A stretch of 40,838 nt of DNA. Origin: Candidatus Martarchaeota archaeon. Its GTDB lineage: Archaea; Micrarchaeota; Micrarchaeia; Micrarchaeales; CABMGC01. Shown in pieces: positions 1 to 8,753 of the stretch (positions within the stretch are counted from its first letter, which is position 1; every line of letters begins with the position of its first letter). The notes under the pieces were generated by a model. That model saw only the letters and a program-made list of their open reading frames with translations. It did not search any database and was not told the origin of the DNA. The stretch covers positions 1 to 40,838 of the forward strand of contig JAMCYP010000003.1 of assembly GCA_023476545.1 (NCBI GenBank), read 5' to 3'. A program made the position numbers and the translations under genes.

Positions 1-1
1 A

Positions 2-61
2 GCGGTACTGGGCTTCGTGCTCAGCTTCCTCGGCTCCGCTCTGAGCGGCAAGAAGATGTAA
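2..61 (+). CDS. 3' end of a gene cut by the window edge (hydrophobic C-terminus)
   Basis: An open frame enters from the left edge and ends at TAA (59-61). The last 19 codons give a hydrophobic stretch (VLGFVLSFLGSAL) followed by a short basic end (SGKKM), which looks like a final membrane helix with a cytosolic tail. A T-rich stretch follows directly and would terminate its transcript. The gene converges on the STT3 gene. Too little is visible to name a family. Confidence 0.45.
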   Translation, partial: AVLGFVLSFLGSALSGKKM

Positions 62-74
62 GTAAGGGAAGAGT

Positions 75-114
75 TCCTTTTGTTTTTGCTTCCCTTTTTC
101 TTTTTTTCTTTTTC
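75..114 (+). terminator. Oligo-T terminator
   Basis: The 78 bases between two convergent stop codons contain repeated runs of four to seven T on the plus strand without a clear hairpin. Runs of T in the non-template strand are the usual archaeal intrinsic termination signal, so this probably ends the transcript entering from the left edge. Confidence 0.55.
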
Positions 115-138
115 CAGCAATGAGCGGCAGCGCGAGTC

Positions 139-2556
139 TTAGGTACGAGGATAAGCGGCTACCGCTGCAGCAACGCTGGAGTTGGTGGCGTTGTACGCTA
201 TGCGGAAGATCTTGGTGTCCTGGTTGATGTAGACCAGCTTCAGGCTTGCCGCGTTGTTGTCCCAGGCGCAGCCGATCGAGTTGCACTGGAACAGGAACTT
301 GACCATGTTGCTGCTCGCAAGCGACGGGCCCAGCATGTAGGCGCCAGTTACATTCACATATTTGCCGGGCGACGCAAGCGGTGAGTATGTGATAAGGAAT
401 GTCTCGTTGTTGGTGACGTTGAACGCGGTCTGCTTTATCATTGACCAGTTGCCGGTCAGCACGTTGTAGAAACCAACGTACTCGAACGGCTGTATGCCGT
501 TGTTGAACCTGAGGTAGCTGGCGATCGTCCTGCCGGTGGTGTTGCTGTTGGTTATGACAGTGTCCTCTTCAAGTCCTCCGCTTCCGAAGAACTGCAGCAC
601 CTGCGAGGTAGCGTTTGCGTGTTCGCTCACGCTGGTGAACGGGTTGTATCCGTAGCCCTGCGAACTGCCGTTTATGCCCGCTTCAGTGAAGATGCCTCCT
701 GTCTCAACCATCCATGCCTGCCTCACTAGCAGGTAGTTCGGCGCGCCGGTGTAGTTCGCCAGCAGGAAGCCTGGATTGGTGCTTGAGTTGTAGAGCCAAG
801 CGGCGAAGAGGTCTCCCTTGGCCGCGTTCTGCGACTCGACACTGTCTGTCACCGTTGTCCTATTGGCCACGCCCTCCACCACCGATCCGTCTGGCCACAG
901 AGTGAGCACGACGCTGTTCGAAGGCGTGTTGTTGTGCATCCAGGAAAGCGCCTGCAGGAACTGCGGATTCACCTGGTCTGCCGGCGATAGGTTGCTTATG
1001 TATCCCATGTCTGTCTGCACCATGAAGACTATCAGGAGGACGACGAGAACGAATGAGGTATAGTATGCAATCCTGTACCTCTTCAGGTACATGACAAGCC
1101 AGTAGACTGTGTAGGCGCTGAAGATCGATATGGGCACTGAAACGAGCGAGTTGAAGCGTATGGCGTTCATCTGCAGGTATGCTGTGAGCGCGAAGTATGA
1201 CACAAGTATTAGTGTGGTCTCGTTGAACTCGAAGCGCCACACCGCCTTGCCACCGAGCCAGCCATCGCCATCCTCATGCTCGATGTGCATGAAGAAGTAG
1301 GGGATGAAGAGCGCAAGCAGGATGAGCCAGAACAAGATAACTAGGGAGGGCGGGAAGTAGGTGGCTATGATCATGAGTATGCTCATCGGATTGGTGAAGT
1401 TCTGGAAGTTGAAGCTGGCGAAGAGGAATGTGTAGTTGGGCGGCTGCAGCTCCTGTATTGTGGATGCGAAGGCTGAGTTTATGTAGAAGCCGTTGGTGAC
1501 AAAGATCTGCTCCACGAATCCAGGGATTACAGCATAGATTACGGCGAACGCAACGAATATTGCGATGATGGAAAGCGCAAACCTGCCCGTTGCCGTGCCT
1601 GGCATCCTGAGTGCGCTCACATGACCTGATTTCATCATGCGGTGGGCGAGGTACCATCCGATTGCCAAGAAGGCGAGCAGCATCGGGAAGTACACACCTG
1701 TGAAGGTCTGGGCCACTATCCACCCGAGTTGGCGGAACAGCCCGACCAGCAGGTACCAGACAGCCAGCACAATTAGCATGTATGCGCTGCCGGCTAACAG
1801 ATCTTCCCTCTTGTAAGTGAAGCCAAAGACGAGGGCGAGGACGAAGGCGAATACGTAGACCGCGACCGCGAACGGACCGCCGTTCCAGACGAGGTTGCAC
1901 AGAGCGAGGAGCACGGCAGCAAGCGCCGCGTACTCGTACCTCTTCCTTCTATCGGTAGTTCGGAATAGAGCTATGGTGACGATGAGCACCCCTAGCAGAA
2001 AAGGCGTTACGAAGCCGTCGCCGCGGTAGATGAGCGCGCTTGTGCGTGCAGCGTTGCCCATGTTCAACGCAACGAGGAGCATCGCAAGCAGCCCGAAGAA
2101 CCTGTTCCTGCTCCAGTAGCGCGCCATGAAGTAGGTAAGAAGCACATCCAGTATCCCGAAGAAGACTGGAACCAACCGCATGATGTCATAGTAACTTACC
2201 CCGGCAAACTGCAGGAAGAAGTAAGGAATCAGCGTAACCCAGTAAAGGCCAAATGCTTCGTGGTCAGGAATTGCAGTATGGCATGGCGGATAGCTGACGC
2301 ATGTGGGTGGCCAACCTGATGTAGGGAGCTGCTGAGCTATGGAAAACCCATTATCCACAGCAGCGCGGATTACAGAGTAGTGGAAGTATCCGTCAGGTTC
2401 GTAGAAACCGTAGAAGTGGAGCATGGGGATGCGGAAGTAAATCGTGAGTAGGATTATCACAGCCACAGCTAAGATAAACAGCAGATCTACTGCTTTCGTC
2501 CCCTTCTTTACTTTTTGGTTCACTGAGTTAGTTTGCGAACCAACCTTGTCATCCAC
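139..2556 (-). CDS. aglB: Oligosaccharyltransferase, STT3/AglB family
   Basis: Catalytic subunit of archaeal N-glycosylation; it moves a lipid-linked glycan onto Asn of N-x-S/T sequons outside the membrane. The first ~510 of 805 residues form many membrane helices and the rest is a soluble outer domain, as in the family. Landmarks: acidic residue of the first outer loop (D55, in EPDGYFHY), second acidic motif (D180, in YRGDGF), the TIxE motif of the fifth loop (TIQE, 366-369) and the lipid-contacting Arg (R467, in AIRFN). The usually near-invariant WWDYG is replaced by WPDGS at 554-558, keeping W and D but losing the second W and Y. The start is GTG; an in-frame TGA lies four codons upstream. 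It sits at the edge of a glycan gene island and near the S-layer gene, its probable main substrate. Confidence 0.93.
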   Translation of the reverse strand: MDDKVGSQTNSVNQKVKKGTKAVDLLFILAVAVIILLTIYFRIPMLHFYGFYEPDGYFHYSVIRAAVDNGFSIAQQLPTSGWPPTCVSYPPCHTAIPDHEAFGLYWVTLIPYFFLQFAGVSYYDIMRLVPVFFGILDVLLTYFMARYWSRNRFFGLLAMLLVALNMGNAARTSALIYRGDGFVTPFLLGVLIVTIALFRTTDRRKRYEYAALAAVLLALCNLVWNGGPFAVAVYVFAFVLALVFGFTYKREDLLAGSAYMLIVLAVWYLLVGLFRQLGWIVAQTFTGVYFPMLLAFLAIGWYLAHRMMKSGHVSALRMPGTATGRFALSIIAIFVAFAVIYAVIPGFVEQIFVTNGFYINSAFASTIQELQPPNYTFLFASFNFQNFTNPMSILMIIATYFPPSLVILFWLILLALFIPYFFMHIEHEDGDGWLGGKAVWRFEFNETTLILVSYFALTAYLQMNAIRFNSLVSVPISIFSAYTVYWLVMYLKRYRIAYYTSFVLVVLLIVFMVQTDMGYISNLSPADQVNPQFLQALSWMHNNTPSNSVVLTLWPDGSVVEGVANRTTVTDSVESQNAAKGDLFAAWLYNSSTNPGFLLANYTGAPNYLLVRQAWMVETGGIFTEAGINGSSQGYGYNPFTSVSEHANATSQVLQFFGSGGLEEDTVITNSNTTGRTIASYLRFNNGIQPFEYVGFYNVLTGNWSMIKQTAFNVTNNETFLITYSPLASPGKYVNVTGAYMLGPSLASSNMVKFLFQCNSIGCAWDNNAASLKLVYINQDTKIFRIAYNATNSSVAAAVAAYPRT

Positions 2557-2605
2557 AGTATCTCATTCTTTCCAATAGTGCACGCAGTAAGTTAGATAAG
2601 TTGGC

Positions 2606-2622
2606 AAGTTATATATTTATAT
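2606..2622 (-). promoter_or_regulatory. TATA-box promoter of the STT3 gene
   Basis: On the minus strand an A/T-only run (ATAAATATATAA) is centred about 58 bases before the GTG start. With the usual archaeal 25-27 base offset this gives a leader of about 30 bases. It is the only strong TATA-like element in the 92-base gap before the next gene's stop. Confidence 0.6.
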
Positions 2623-2648
2623 GAGACGCGGCATAGGGCAGCATTTGG

Positions 2649-4022
2649 CTACGCTATGTTCGTGTGTCGGATGCCTATTAGTGCCTCAAAACTTTCAGGC
2701 AGGAAGGTCGGAACGTAGGAGGTGGTGAGCACGCTTGGCACACCCAGACTCGTCGATATAGAGTTAGGTGCAGAGAACCAATCACTGTAGCTCACATTTA
2801 CAGAAGTTTTTGAGTCAGCAACAACTGTATAATAGTTGCATTCGTTGCCCAATGAGAGATTGACCGCAACATTTGTGCGGTTGAGCAGCTGCAATTTGCT
2901 GTATGCAGAGAACCTGTCGATGTAATACGGGTAGCTCACCAGCGATTTATCATAAATGACGGTTGAATTGACGAACTCTCCAGTCGTTTGCAAAAATATG
3001 CTGACGCTTCTGTTTGCTGTAACTGTCAGGCTCTCGTTGTTGCCTATACTGCTTTGTGGGCAGATTGTGCCTGATGTATAATACGGGAGGAATGACACAG
3101 AGCTGTTCTGTACATAATGGAGCAGTTTTGTTGTATATACAAAACGCGTTTCCGTAAGATTTGTTACCATCTGGTTCAGGATAAGTCTTTGGAATGAGGA
3201 ACTGTATGCGCTGCTGGTTTGGTGTGTGCTGTTGGTTTGGTTGGCGTTGGTGGCCAGAATCAAATAGTTGCCTGTGTAGATCACATTCGCAAACGGAATG
3301 AAGTACATATCCACATTCAACTCAGATTTTCCAGTGTTTCCTATGTAGAGTGTGGCTCTGACATCATTTGAGGGTAAGGGAGTGGCAGAATACAGTGAGG
3401 CATAGATTTCTGTGCCGTTGGCATAAAGGAATCGTATATTATCAAGATGAGCGCTTTCCACTCCGACATACTTGCTTGCATTGATTACAATCCTGATTGA
3501 TCCGGGCAAAGACGCATTTGAATTAGAGTGTATCTCAATTGGCACGTGTGGTAGCAAGCTTATGGCGTCAAGCGTGGGAATCGGCCACAACGGAGATACA
3601 AGAACAACGAGCAGGCTTACTATAACCGCAGCATACAAGAAATCCCTCCACCTGGAAAAACCAGACAACGTCCAGGCGGCAAGCTTCTTAATTCTGCGGC
3701 TTTTCTGCGCAAGCGTCTTTTCATATACAGCAAGTAATACACTCAGCAACAGGTAGTACCCGATTATCGATATGTTGATTCCATAACTTTCGTTCAGGGT
3801 TATGTAGAAGAGCACGCCCACAGCCACAGAAAGCAGCGCTCCGATGATGCTGTACCATAGATACCTCTTGTGTGTGGCAAGCACGACTGAAAGAAACAGG
3901 AAAAACACAAACGAGTAAAGTATGTAATGGGCGTTTCCAAGGATTATGAAGTACATTAAGAAAAGAAATGTAGCAACGACAAAGGCAGTATACAAAGTAA
4001 AATCAAGAACGCGAGGCCTCAT
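2649..4022 (-). CDS. Membrane glycoprotein, possible DUF2341-like outer domain
   Basis: Unrecognised 457-residue membrane protein. Four or five N-terminal helices, a basic loop (QKSRRIKK) and another helix precede a large outer domain with about 15 N-x-S/T sequons. Within it, a stretch around LDNIRFLYANGTEIY and the following YIGNTGK recalls the beta-strand pattern of DUF2341 proteins; this is a weak resemblance. I chose the ATG at 4022, not the longer frame opening at 4055: it lies four bases after the upstream gene's TGA and is preceded by GGGTGA, a good archaeal ribosome binding site, while the longer start would overlap the upstream gene by 29 bases. It is translated from the same message as the GT-C-like gene before it. 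A role in glycan or surface assembly is inferred from place only. Confidence 0.75.
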   Translation of the reverse strand: MRPRVLDFTLYTAFVVATFLFLMYFIILGNAHYILYSFVFFLFLSVVLATHKRYLWYSIIGALLSVAVGVLFYITLNESYGINISIIGYYLLLSVLLAVYEKTLAQKSRRIKKLAAWTLSGFSRWRDFLYAAVIVSLLVVLVSPLWPIPTLDAISLLPHVPIEIHSNSNASLPGSIRIVINASKYVGVESAHLDNIRFLYANGTEIYASLYSATPLPSNDVRATLYIGNTGKSELNVDMYFIPFANVIYTGNYLILATNANQTNSTHQTSSAYSSSFQRLILNQMVTNLTETRFVYTTKLLHYVQNSSVSFLPYYTSGTICPQSSIGNNESLTVTANRSVSIFLQTTGEFVNSTVIYDKSLVSYPYYIDRFSAYSKLQLLNRTNVAVNLSLGNECNYYTVVADSKTSVNVSYSDWFSAPNSISTSLGVPSVLTTSYVPTFLPESFEALIGIRHTNIA

Positions 4023-4026
4023 ATGT

Positions 4027-6321
4027 TCACCCACCGTGCCTTCCTCTCCATCCAATGTACCCTACGTATACGACAGCGCCAAACGATGCGATAGAAATCG
4101 CCCACAGCAGCCAAACATATTGTTGAAGTGTATAGCTTAACAAGATTGTGTAGTTTCCTTCCTGATTGATATACCAGGCATTTGCAAATCCATTTACTGC
4201 TATGTGGTCCCTTGACGGCACTGCCGTGCCGTTCGGATAAGCTGCCGTCCAATAGTTATCATAAGTCTCACGAAAAACAAGGTAAAACGGAGTTGTGGCG
4301 TTTTGTACATGTACGGTGATGCTGGTCGGATCGTTCTCAATGAAGCTGATTGACGGGTATGACATGCTATTGATAGTTTGTGGGTTTATTCTTCCAGCGG
4401 AGTTATATAACTCTGGAAAGACAGTGCCATATATGAGTGAATGACCGGAACCGAGTATGTCGCCAGTATATACTGAATAATTGCGCATATCTGCTGTCTT
4501 GTTAAGAAGTGTCGATCCAGACTTCGCAAAGTTCTCTATGTTAGTGACATAAACCAGAGGCATTGCATTTGCGTTCAGATATACGGTAGTTCCATTCTCC
4601 CTCTTTACAGGAGAGAGGCCATAGGAATTAAGATTGTAAGCTATTGTAGAAAGATTGAACGCCGGTCCATAAGTTTTTATAACATCCGAATAAACAGTAG
4701 CATCCCCCTGCACAATTATGTACTTTATCCCAAACGCATCAAGTAGGTTCGAAATGGCAGTTCCATTCAATTCAGAATTGGCAAGCTGGTAACCAAGGTT
4801 ACCGAAAGTGAGAGCACTGACTGGCATCAGAAAAGGAATGCCATAATAGACAAAGCCTCCCGTATAGAAGGGAGCAGCAATAAAAGCGGAGTACACATTA
4901 GGCCCAGAATACCAGGTAGTGAATTGGTAGGGAGCGTCAACAGGTAACGTCGCCGCAGCGAAACCAGAAACGTTTTTGTTTACATATGCAGAAATATTTA
5001 GAACATAGTTAGGTATCTGCACTCTAAAAGCGCCTGCTGCAGGCAAAACGCCAAATTGGTAGATAACAAGGGCTACTACCATCAGTATCAAAAGAGACAA
5101 GCCAATAGCACCGTATTTCATGTATCTGCCAGTTTCAATCACTTTGGCGCTCCCAATCCCAAACAACACAGATATCAGAAACAAGAAAACATAGTGGGTT
5201 GAAACATACGGTACTCTAAATACGACAAGATATGGCAAGTGAGTTGCAAGCAGTGACCAAAGCGTGCCGAATGGGCCATTTGTTGTATTTGCAATCCCGA
5301 TAAATAATAAATACGTGGTTAAAAAGGCAATGACAATCCTATTACTCAAGCTTTGTGTGCCTTGAGTTGAACGCAACGAAAATATGGATAACATTGCTAT
5401 CGCAAAAATCAACAGAGCGCTCACTAGCCCCACTGCAGCGTTTCCTATTAGAGTAGCACTACCAAAAAACGCGTAACTTCCTACCGGCGCAAATCCGAGC
5501 AACACCTGAAGCAAAGATGATGAAGGGATATCGCTCAAAGATGATGAAACAAAGTAACCATTCGCAACGAGATGGAGATAAGCTAGGATAATAGAAAAGA
5601 TCATCGTGGCGTTTATCAGAACTATGGCAAATGTTGCTATACTGAAATATTTGATATATGAGCATCTCTGCGTGGGATTTGCAGTAAGCAGCATTACAGA
5701 GAACACAATTACAAGAAACAGGAAGCTCTGAAATATGTATGATAGTGTACCTATTGCTATGACTATGGAAAACGACAAAATGAAGGCCGAGAACCAAAAG
5801 ATTTTCCTTTCAGTTTTATTGATGTCTCGCAGGAAATAGTACAGAAAGAGAAATGAGAAAGGCAGGAGCATGCCCTGCAAGTCGTTGGTGCGAACATAAG
5901 CGTCAAACTGGAGAGTAAATATCAGCGCGGAAGTAACACCGCAGAATGCCGCTATCCGTGTGCCTGATTTTTTGGTAAGTTCAAAAACGAACAGGAACAT
6001 CCCAGCGCTCCCAGCGAAGAGAAGCACAAACACAAAAGTAGTATACGGTATGGTAATTCCGAACGCGTTCATCGGGATAAGGGCAGCATAAAGGAGCGCG
6101 TAGAGCAAAGGAAGAACGACGTTCAAAGATCCAGAAGAAGCAAAACTTTGCCAGATAAATAATGAGTTGTACAAGCCATTGATGTTGAATAGCACTATTC
6201 CCGTGTCTGCGATAAGTAGAAATTCCAGACGAGTATACGCAATTGTGCCTATCAACGCAACAGCAGCGAGGGCACACAAAAGCAACAGTTTTGTTTTCAA
6301 TGCATTTGTCACCATACCCAT
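4027..6321 (-). CDS. Polytopic membrane protein, GT-C / YfhO-like
   Basis: 764-residue protein with about a dozen membrane helices in its first ~430 residues and an outer C-terminal part ending in one more helix and a basic tail (GWRGRHGG). The shape resembles GT-C glycosyltransferases that use lipid-phosphate sugars. The outer part ends with a pattern (ETYDNYWTAAYPNG, then a predicted strand before the last helix) seen at the C-terminus of YfhO-type membrane proteins. It carries about ten sequons. The open frame starts at TTG 6324, but ATG at 6321 is more likely; a further ATG at 6312 is possible. It shares an operon with the downstream membrane glycoprotein (4-base gap). Probably a glycan-modifying transferase or a surface-assembly protein; substrate unknown. 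Confidence 0.7.
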   Translation of the reverse strand: MGMVTNALKTKLLLLCALAAVALIGTIAYTRLEFLLIADTGIVLFNINGLYNSLFIWQSFASSGSLNVVLPLLYALLYAALIPMNAFGITIPYTTFVFVLLFAGSAGMFLFVFELTKKSGTRIAAFCGVTSALIFTLQFDAYVRTNDLQGMLLPFSFLFLYYFLRDINKTERKIFWFSAFILSFSIVIAIGTLSYIFQSFLFLVIVFSVMLLTANPTQRCSYIKYFSIATFAIVLINATMIFSIILAYLHLVANGYFVSSSLSDIPSSSLLQVLLGFAPVGSYAFFGSATLIGNAAVGLVSALLIFAIAMLSIFSLRSTQGTQSLSNRIVIAFLTTYLLFIGIANTTNGPFGTLWSLLATHLPYLVVFRVPYVSTHYVFLFLISVLFGIGSAKVIETGRYMKYGAIGLSLLILMVVALVIYQFGVLPAAGAFRVQIPNYVLNISAYVNKNVSGFAAATLPVDAPYQFTTWYSGPNVYSAFIAAPFYTGGFVYYGIPFLMPVSALTFGNLGYQLANSELNGTAISNLLDAFGIKYIIVQGDATVYSDVIKTYGPAFNLSTIAYNLNSYGLSPVKRENGTTVYLNANAMPLVYVTNIENFAKSGSTLLNKTADMRNYSVYTGDILGSGHSLIYGTVFPELYNSAGRINPQTINSMSYPSISFIENDPTSITVHVQNATTPFYLVFRETYDNYWTAAYPNGTAVPSRDHIAVNGFANAWYINQEGNYTILLSYTLQQYVWLLWAISIASFGAVVYVGYIGWRGRHGG

Positions 6322-6358
6322 CAAATGTGACGCAGCGCTGTCTTCTGCCAGCCAGAGC

Positions 6359-6390
6359 TCATATTTATATCAAGCATAAATTAATATAGC
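6359..6390. promoter_or_regulatory. Divergent promoter region
   Basis: Between the divergent membrane-protein and dehydrogenase genes lies an A/T-rich stretch. ATATAAATA read on the minus strand (centre ~6365) is about 44 bases before the minus-strand ATG. AAATTAATATA read on the plus strand (centre ~6384) is about 58 bases before the plus-strand ATG. Both offsets fit archaeal TATA boxes with leaders of 18-35 bases. Confidence 0.5.
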
Positions 6391-6441
6391 GCCTTAGAGT
6401 ATGCATAACATTACACGTCTTAGTTAAACAGCAGTGAATCT

Positions 6442-7632
6442 ATGCACTACGATATCTGTGTTGTGGGTGGATTTGGACACGTTGGTTTGCCGCTATCCCT
6501 AGTCTTCGCTGACAGGGGCATGAAGGTCTGTGCCTTCGACATAAACGAGCAGAGCAATGCGATAATAGCGAAAGGTGAAATGCCATTTTTCGAAGACGGC
6601 GCCGAACCACTGCTCAAAAAGGTGCTCAAAAACAAGTCGCTTACGCTTTCGCTTGATGCGTCATCGATAAGCGACAGTGACGTCATAATAGTGACGATAG
6701 GAACGCCAGTTGATAGCCACTCAAGCCCCGAGCTGAACGTGCTGGAGAAAGCAATACACAAATATCTTTCATACTTCCGCGATGACCAACTGCTCGTGTT
6801 GCGAAGCACCGCATATCCTGGCACAACAACCAAGATACAGAAGTTCTTCGATAAGCACGACAAAAATGTAGACGTTTCGTTCTGCCCTGAGAGGATAGTG
6901 CAGGGACACGCCGTAAAGGAACTATCAGAGTTGCCGCAGATAGTTTCAAGTGTAAACAAGAAAGGTCTCGAAAAGGCAAAGAAGCTCTTCGGCTTGCTGA
7001 CAGATGACATAGTTGTACTCGAACCAACAGAGGCAGAGTATGCGAAGCTCTTCACAAATGCATGGCGCTACATCAAGTTCAGCGCCGCAAATCAGTTTTT
7101 CATGCTTACGAACGAGGCCGGTATAGACTTCGCTAAAGTATACAAGGGGCTAACGCACAATTATAAGCGGGCCCTTGACCTTCCGTTTTCTGGGCTTGCT
7201 GCAGGACCCTGCCTCTTCAAAGACACCGCACAGCTTAGTGCATCAAACAACCACGAATTCGCACTGGGCCGCGCAGCAGTACAGGTCAACGAGGGCATGC
7301 CCTTCTACATAGTCAAGAAGCTCAGGCAGAACCACGACGTGAAAAACAAAACCGTTGGCATACTCGGCATGGCGTTCAAAGCAGATATAGACGATACTCG
7401 AGACTCGCTCTCCTACAAATTAAAGGACCTACTTGAGTTCGAAGCGAAGCAGGTATACTGTTCAGACCCCTACGTAAATAACCCTGATTTTATAAGTGCG
7501 GATGAGCTGGTGAATAAGTCAGACATAGTTATTCTTGCTACGCCACACAAGGCATACAAACAGCTCCAGATCGGCAAGGATAAGGAGTTAATCGATGTAT
7601 GGAACTTCTTCGGCAATGGGAGCCTTATTTAG
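6442..7632 (+). CDS. wecC: UDP-N-acetyl-D-mannosaminuronate-type nucleotide-sugar dehydrogenase
   Basis: NAD-dependent four-electron oxidation of a UDP-hexosamine (typically UDP-ManNAc or UDP-GlcNAc) to the uronate, a precursor for acidic sugars in surface glycans. The 396-residue length is normal. Visible: Rossmann start VGGFGHVGLP (8-17), the FCPERI motif, the central helix with AKLFTNAWRY supplying the catalytic Lys/Asn, the nucleophile Cys257 in GPCLFKD, and the C-terminal domain opening with GMAFKADIDDTRDS. The substrate cannot be fixed from sequence; the WecC assignment is by overall pattern. It converges on the next SDR gene with an 8-base overlap of the 3' ends. Confidence 0.88.
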   Translation: MHYDICVVGGFGHVGLPLSLVFADRGMKVCAFDINEQSNAIIAKGEMPFFEDGAEPLLKKVLKNKSLTLSLDASSISDSDVIIVTIGTPVDSHSSPELNVLEKAIHKYLSYFRDDQLLVLRSTAYPGTTTKIQKFFDKHDKNVDVSFCPERIVQGHAVKELSELPQIVSSVNKKGLEKAKKLFGLLTDDIVVLEPTEAEYAKLFTNAWRYIKFSAANQFFMLTNEAGIDFAKVYKGLTHNYKRALDLPFSGLAAGPCLFKDTAQLSASNNHEFALGRAAVQVNEGMPFYIVKKLRQNHDVKNKTVGILGMAFKADIDDTRDSLSYKLKDLLEFEAKQVYCSDPYVNNPDFISADELVNKSDIVILATPHKAYKQLQIGKDKELIDVWNFFGNGSLI

Positions 7633-8626
7633 GTTCTTTCTTTTTCTTCTTGAAGTTCGCCTTCACGAAGCCGTAGGTGTCCTTTATTATATAGTCAAGG
7701 TCGTATTTTGGCTTCCAGTTGATAACGCGCATCGCCTTCTCTGACTTTCCGACCCTGAATCTGACGTCGTCTTTTGGTGCCTCTACATGCTTCACCGCAG
7801 GAAACCTCAACCTTTTGTTTACTGTTCTCCATACCTTTTTTGCGAGTTCATCCATAGAGATGGTGTTGTTTCCGCAGACGTTGAAGTCCTCATTCCTTAT
7901 ATCCTTGTTGATCATCAAGGTTACCGCATCTGCTATATCCTTTGCATGGGTAAATGTCCTCACCTGCTTTCCATCCCCAAGTATTTCAAATGGGTTCTGC
8001 TTTATCATCGCTTTGTATACGAAATCAGGTATCACGTGTGCCATTCCGAATTCAAGCTTTCCATTGGAGTTCACATGCGGCAGTTCTCCGCTGCCTACGG
8101 CATTGAAGGGCCTGACAACAACATAGTTCAGTCCGTATTCATCATGTGCTCCTACTGTTATGAACTCGCCAAACAGCTTCTGCATTCCATAGTTTGTTAT
8201 CGGCACGAGCTGGTTTCGTGCATCCTGCTCTGTGACAGGCTTCTGTACGCGTTCAAAAACCATTGATGAAGAAAAATAGTAGAATGTGGCACTAGGTGAT
8301 GAGGAAAGGGTGTTGTCTATTGCGCTGTTGAGTATTTCGGTATTATCTCTGGCTATTTGATAGGGTATTTTGTGGAAGTACTTTATGCCACCTATAAGCG
8401 CCGCAAAGCAGAGAACAACATCGTAATCTCGAAACTCCTTGGGATATATGTTCCTTACATCTTTTGTTATCAGTTTGAAGTTTCTGTTCTTGTAGAAATC
8501 ATGTTCTACAAAACCATATTTTGAAAAATTATCAACTGCTGTGACTTTATGCCCAGCATCCAAAAGCGATCGCGTAATATATGAGCCTATAAATCCACAA
8601 CCTCCAAGAGATAGTATTCTTGCCAA
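7625..8626 (-). CDS. Extended SDR: NAD-dependent sugar epimerase/dehydratase
   Basis: 333-residue extended short-chain dehydrogenase acting on a nucleotide sugar. The NAD loop is GGCGFIG (8-14), catalytic Tyr146 and Lys150 sit in YGMQK, and a Ser run precedes MVF (119-121). AALIGGIKYF followed by a conserved Asn-Thr recalls GDP-mannose 3,5-epimerases, but GDP-sugar specificity is a guess. The start is TTG, supported by a GGTGA ribosome binding site four bases upstream (GGTGAACTATTGG), which makes this one of the better-supported TTG starts in the window. The C-terminus is a Lys run. GC is lower than in the housekeeping genes, in keeping with the rest of the island. Confidence 0.85.
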   Translation of the reverse strand: MARILSLGGCGFIGSYITRSLLDAGHKVTAVDNFSKYGFVEHDFYKNRNFKLITKDVRNIYPKEFRDYDVVLCFAALIGGIKYFHKIPYQIARDNTEILNSAIDNTLSSSPSATFYYFSSSMVFERVQKPVTEQDARNQLVPITNYGMQKLFGEFITVGAHDEYGLNYVVVRPFNAVGSGELPHVNSNGKLEFGMAHVIPDFVYKAMIKQNPFEILGDGKQVRTFTHAKDIADAVTLMINKDIRNEDFNVCGNNTISMDELAKKVWRTVNKRLRFPAVKHVEAPKDDVRFRVGKSEKAMRVINWKPKYDLDYIIKDTYGFVKANFKKKKKEPK

Positions 8627-8725
8627 TAGTTCACCTTTTTATTGAATTAAACTATCCGAGCAACATCTATAAATCTCTGCTTATCAAATATAAAGACTCA
8701 CCAAATCAGAGGGTGCAGTTACCTG

Positions 8726-8735
8726 CCTATAAAGC
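8726..8735 (+). promoter_or_regulatory. TATA box for the glycosyltransferase/RmlCD run
   Basis: CCTATAAAGC lies about 24 bases before the ATG at 8754, the distance expected for a leaderless archaeal transcript. It would drive the plus-strand run from the GT-B glycosyltransferase through the last SDR. Confidence 0.5.
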
Positions 8736-8753
8736 AAAACTGGCTGTGACCAT

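Noticed and set aside
4023-4055. Longer start for the membrane glycoprotein at 4055
   Set aside because: It would overlap the upstream gene by 29 bases and ignores the GGGTGA plus ATG at 4022.
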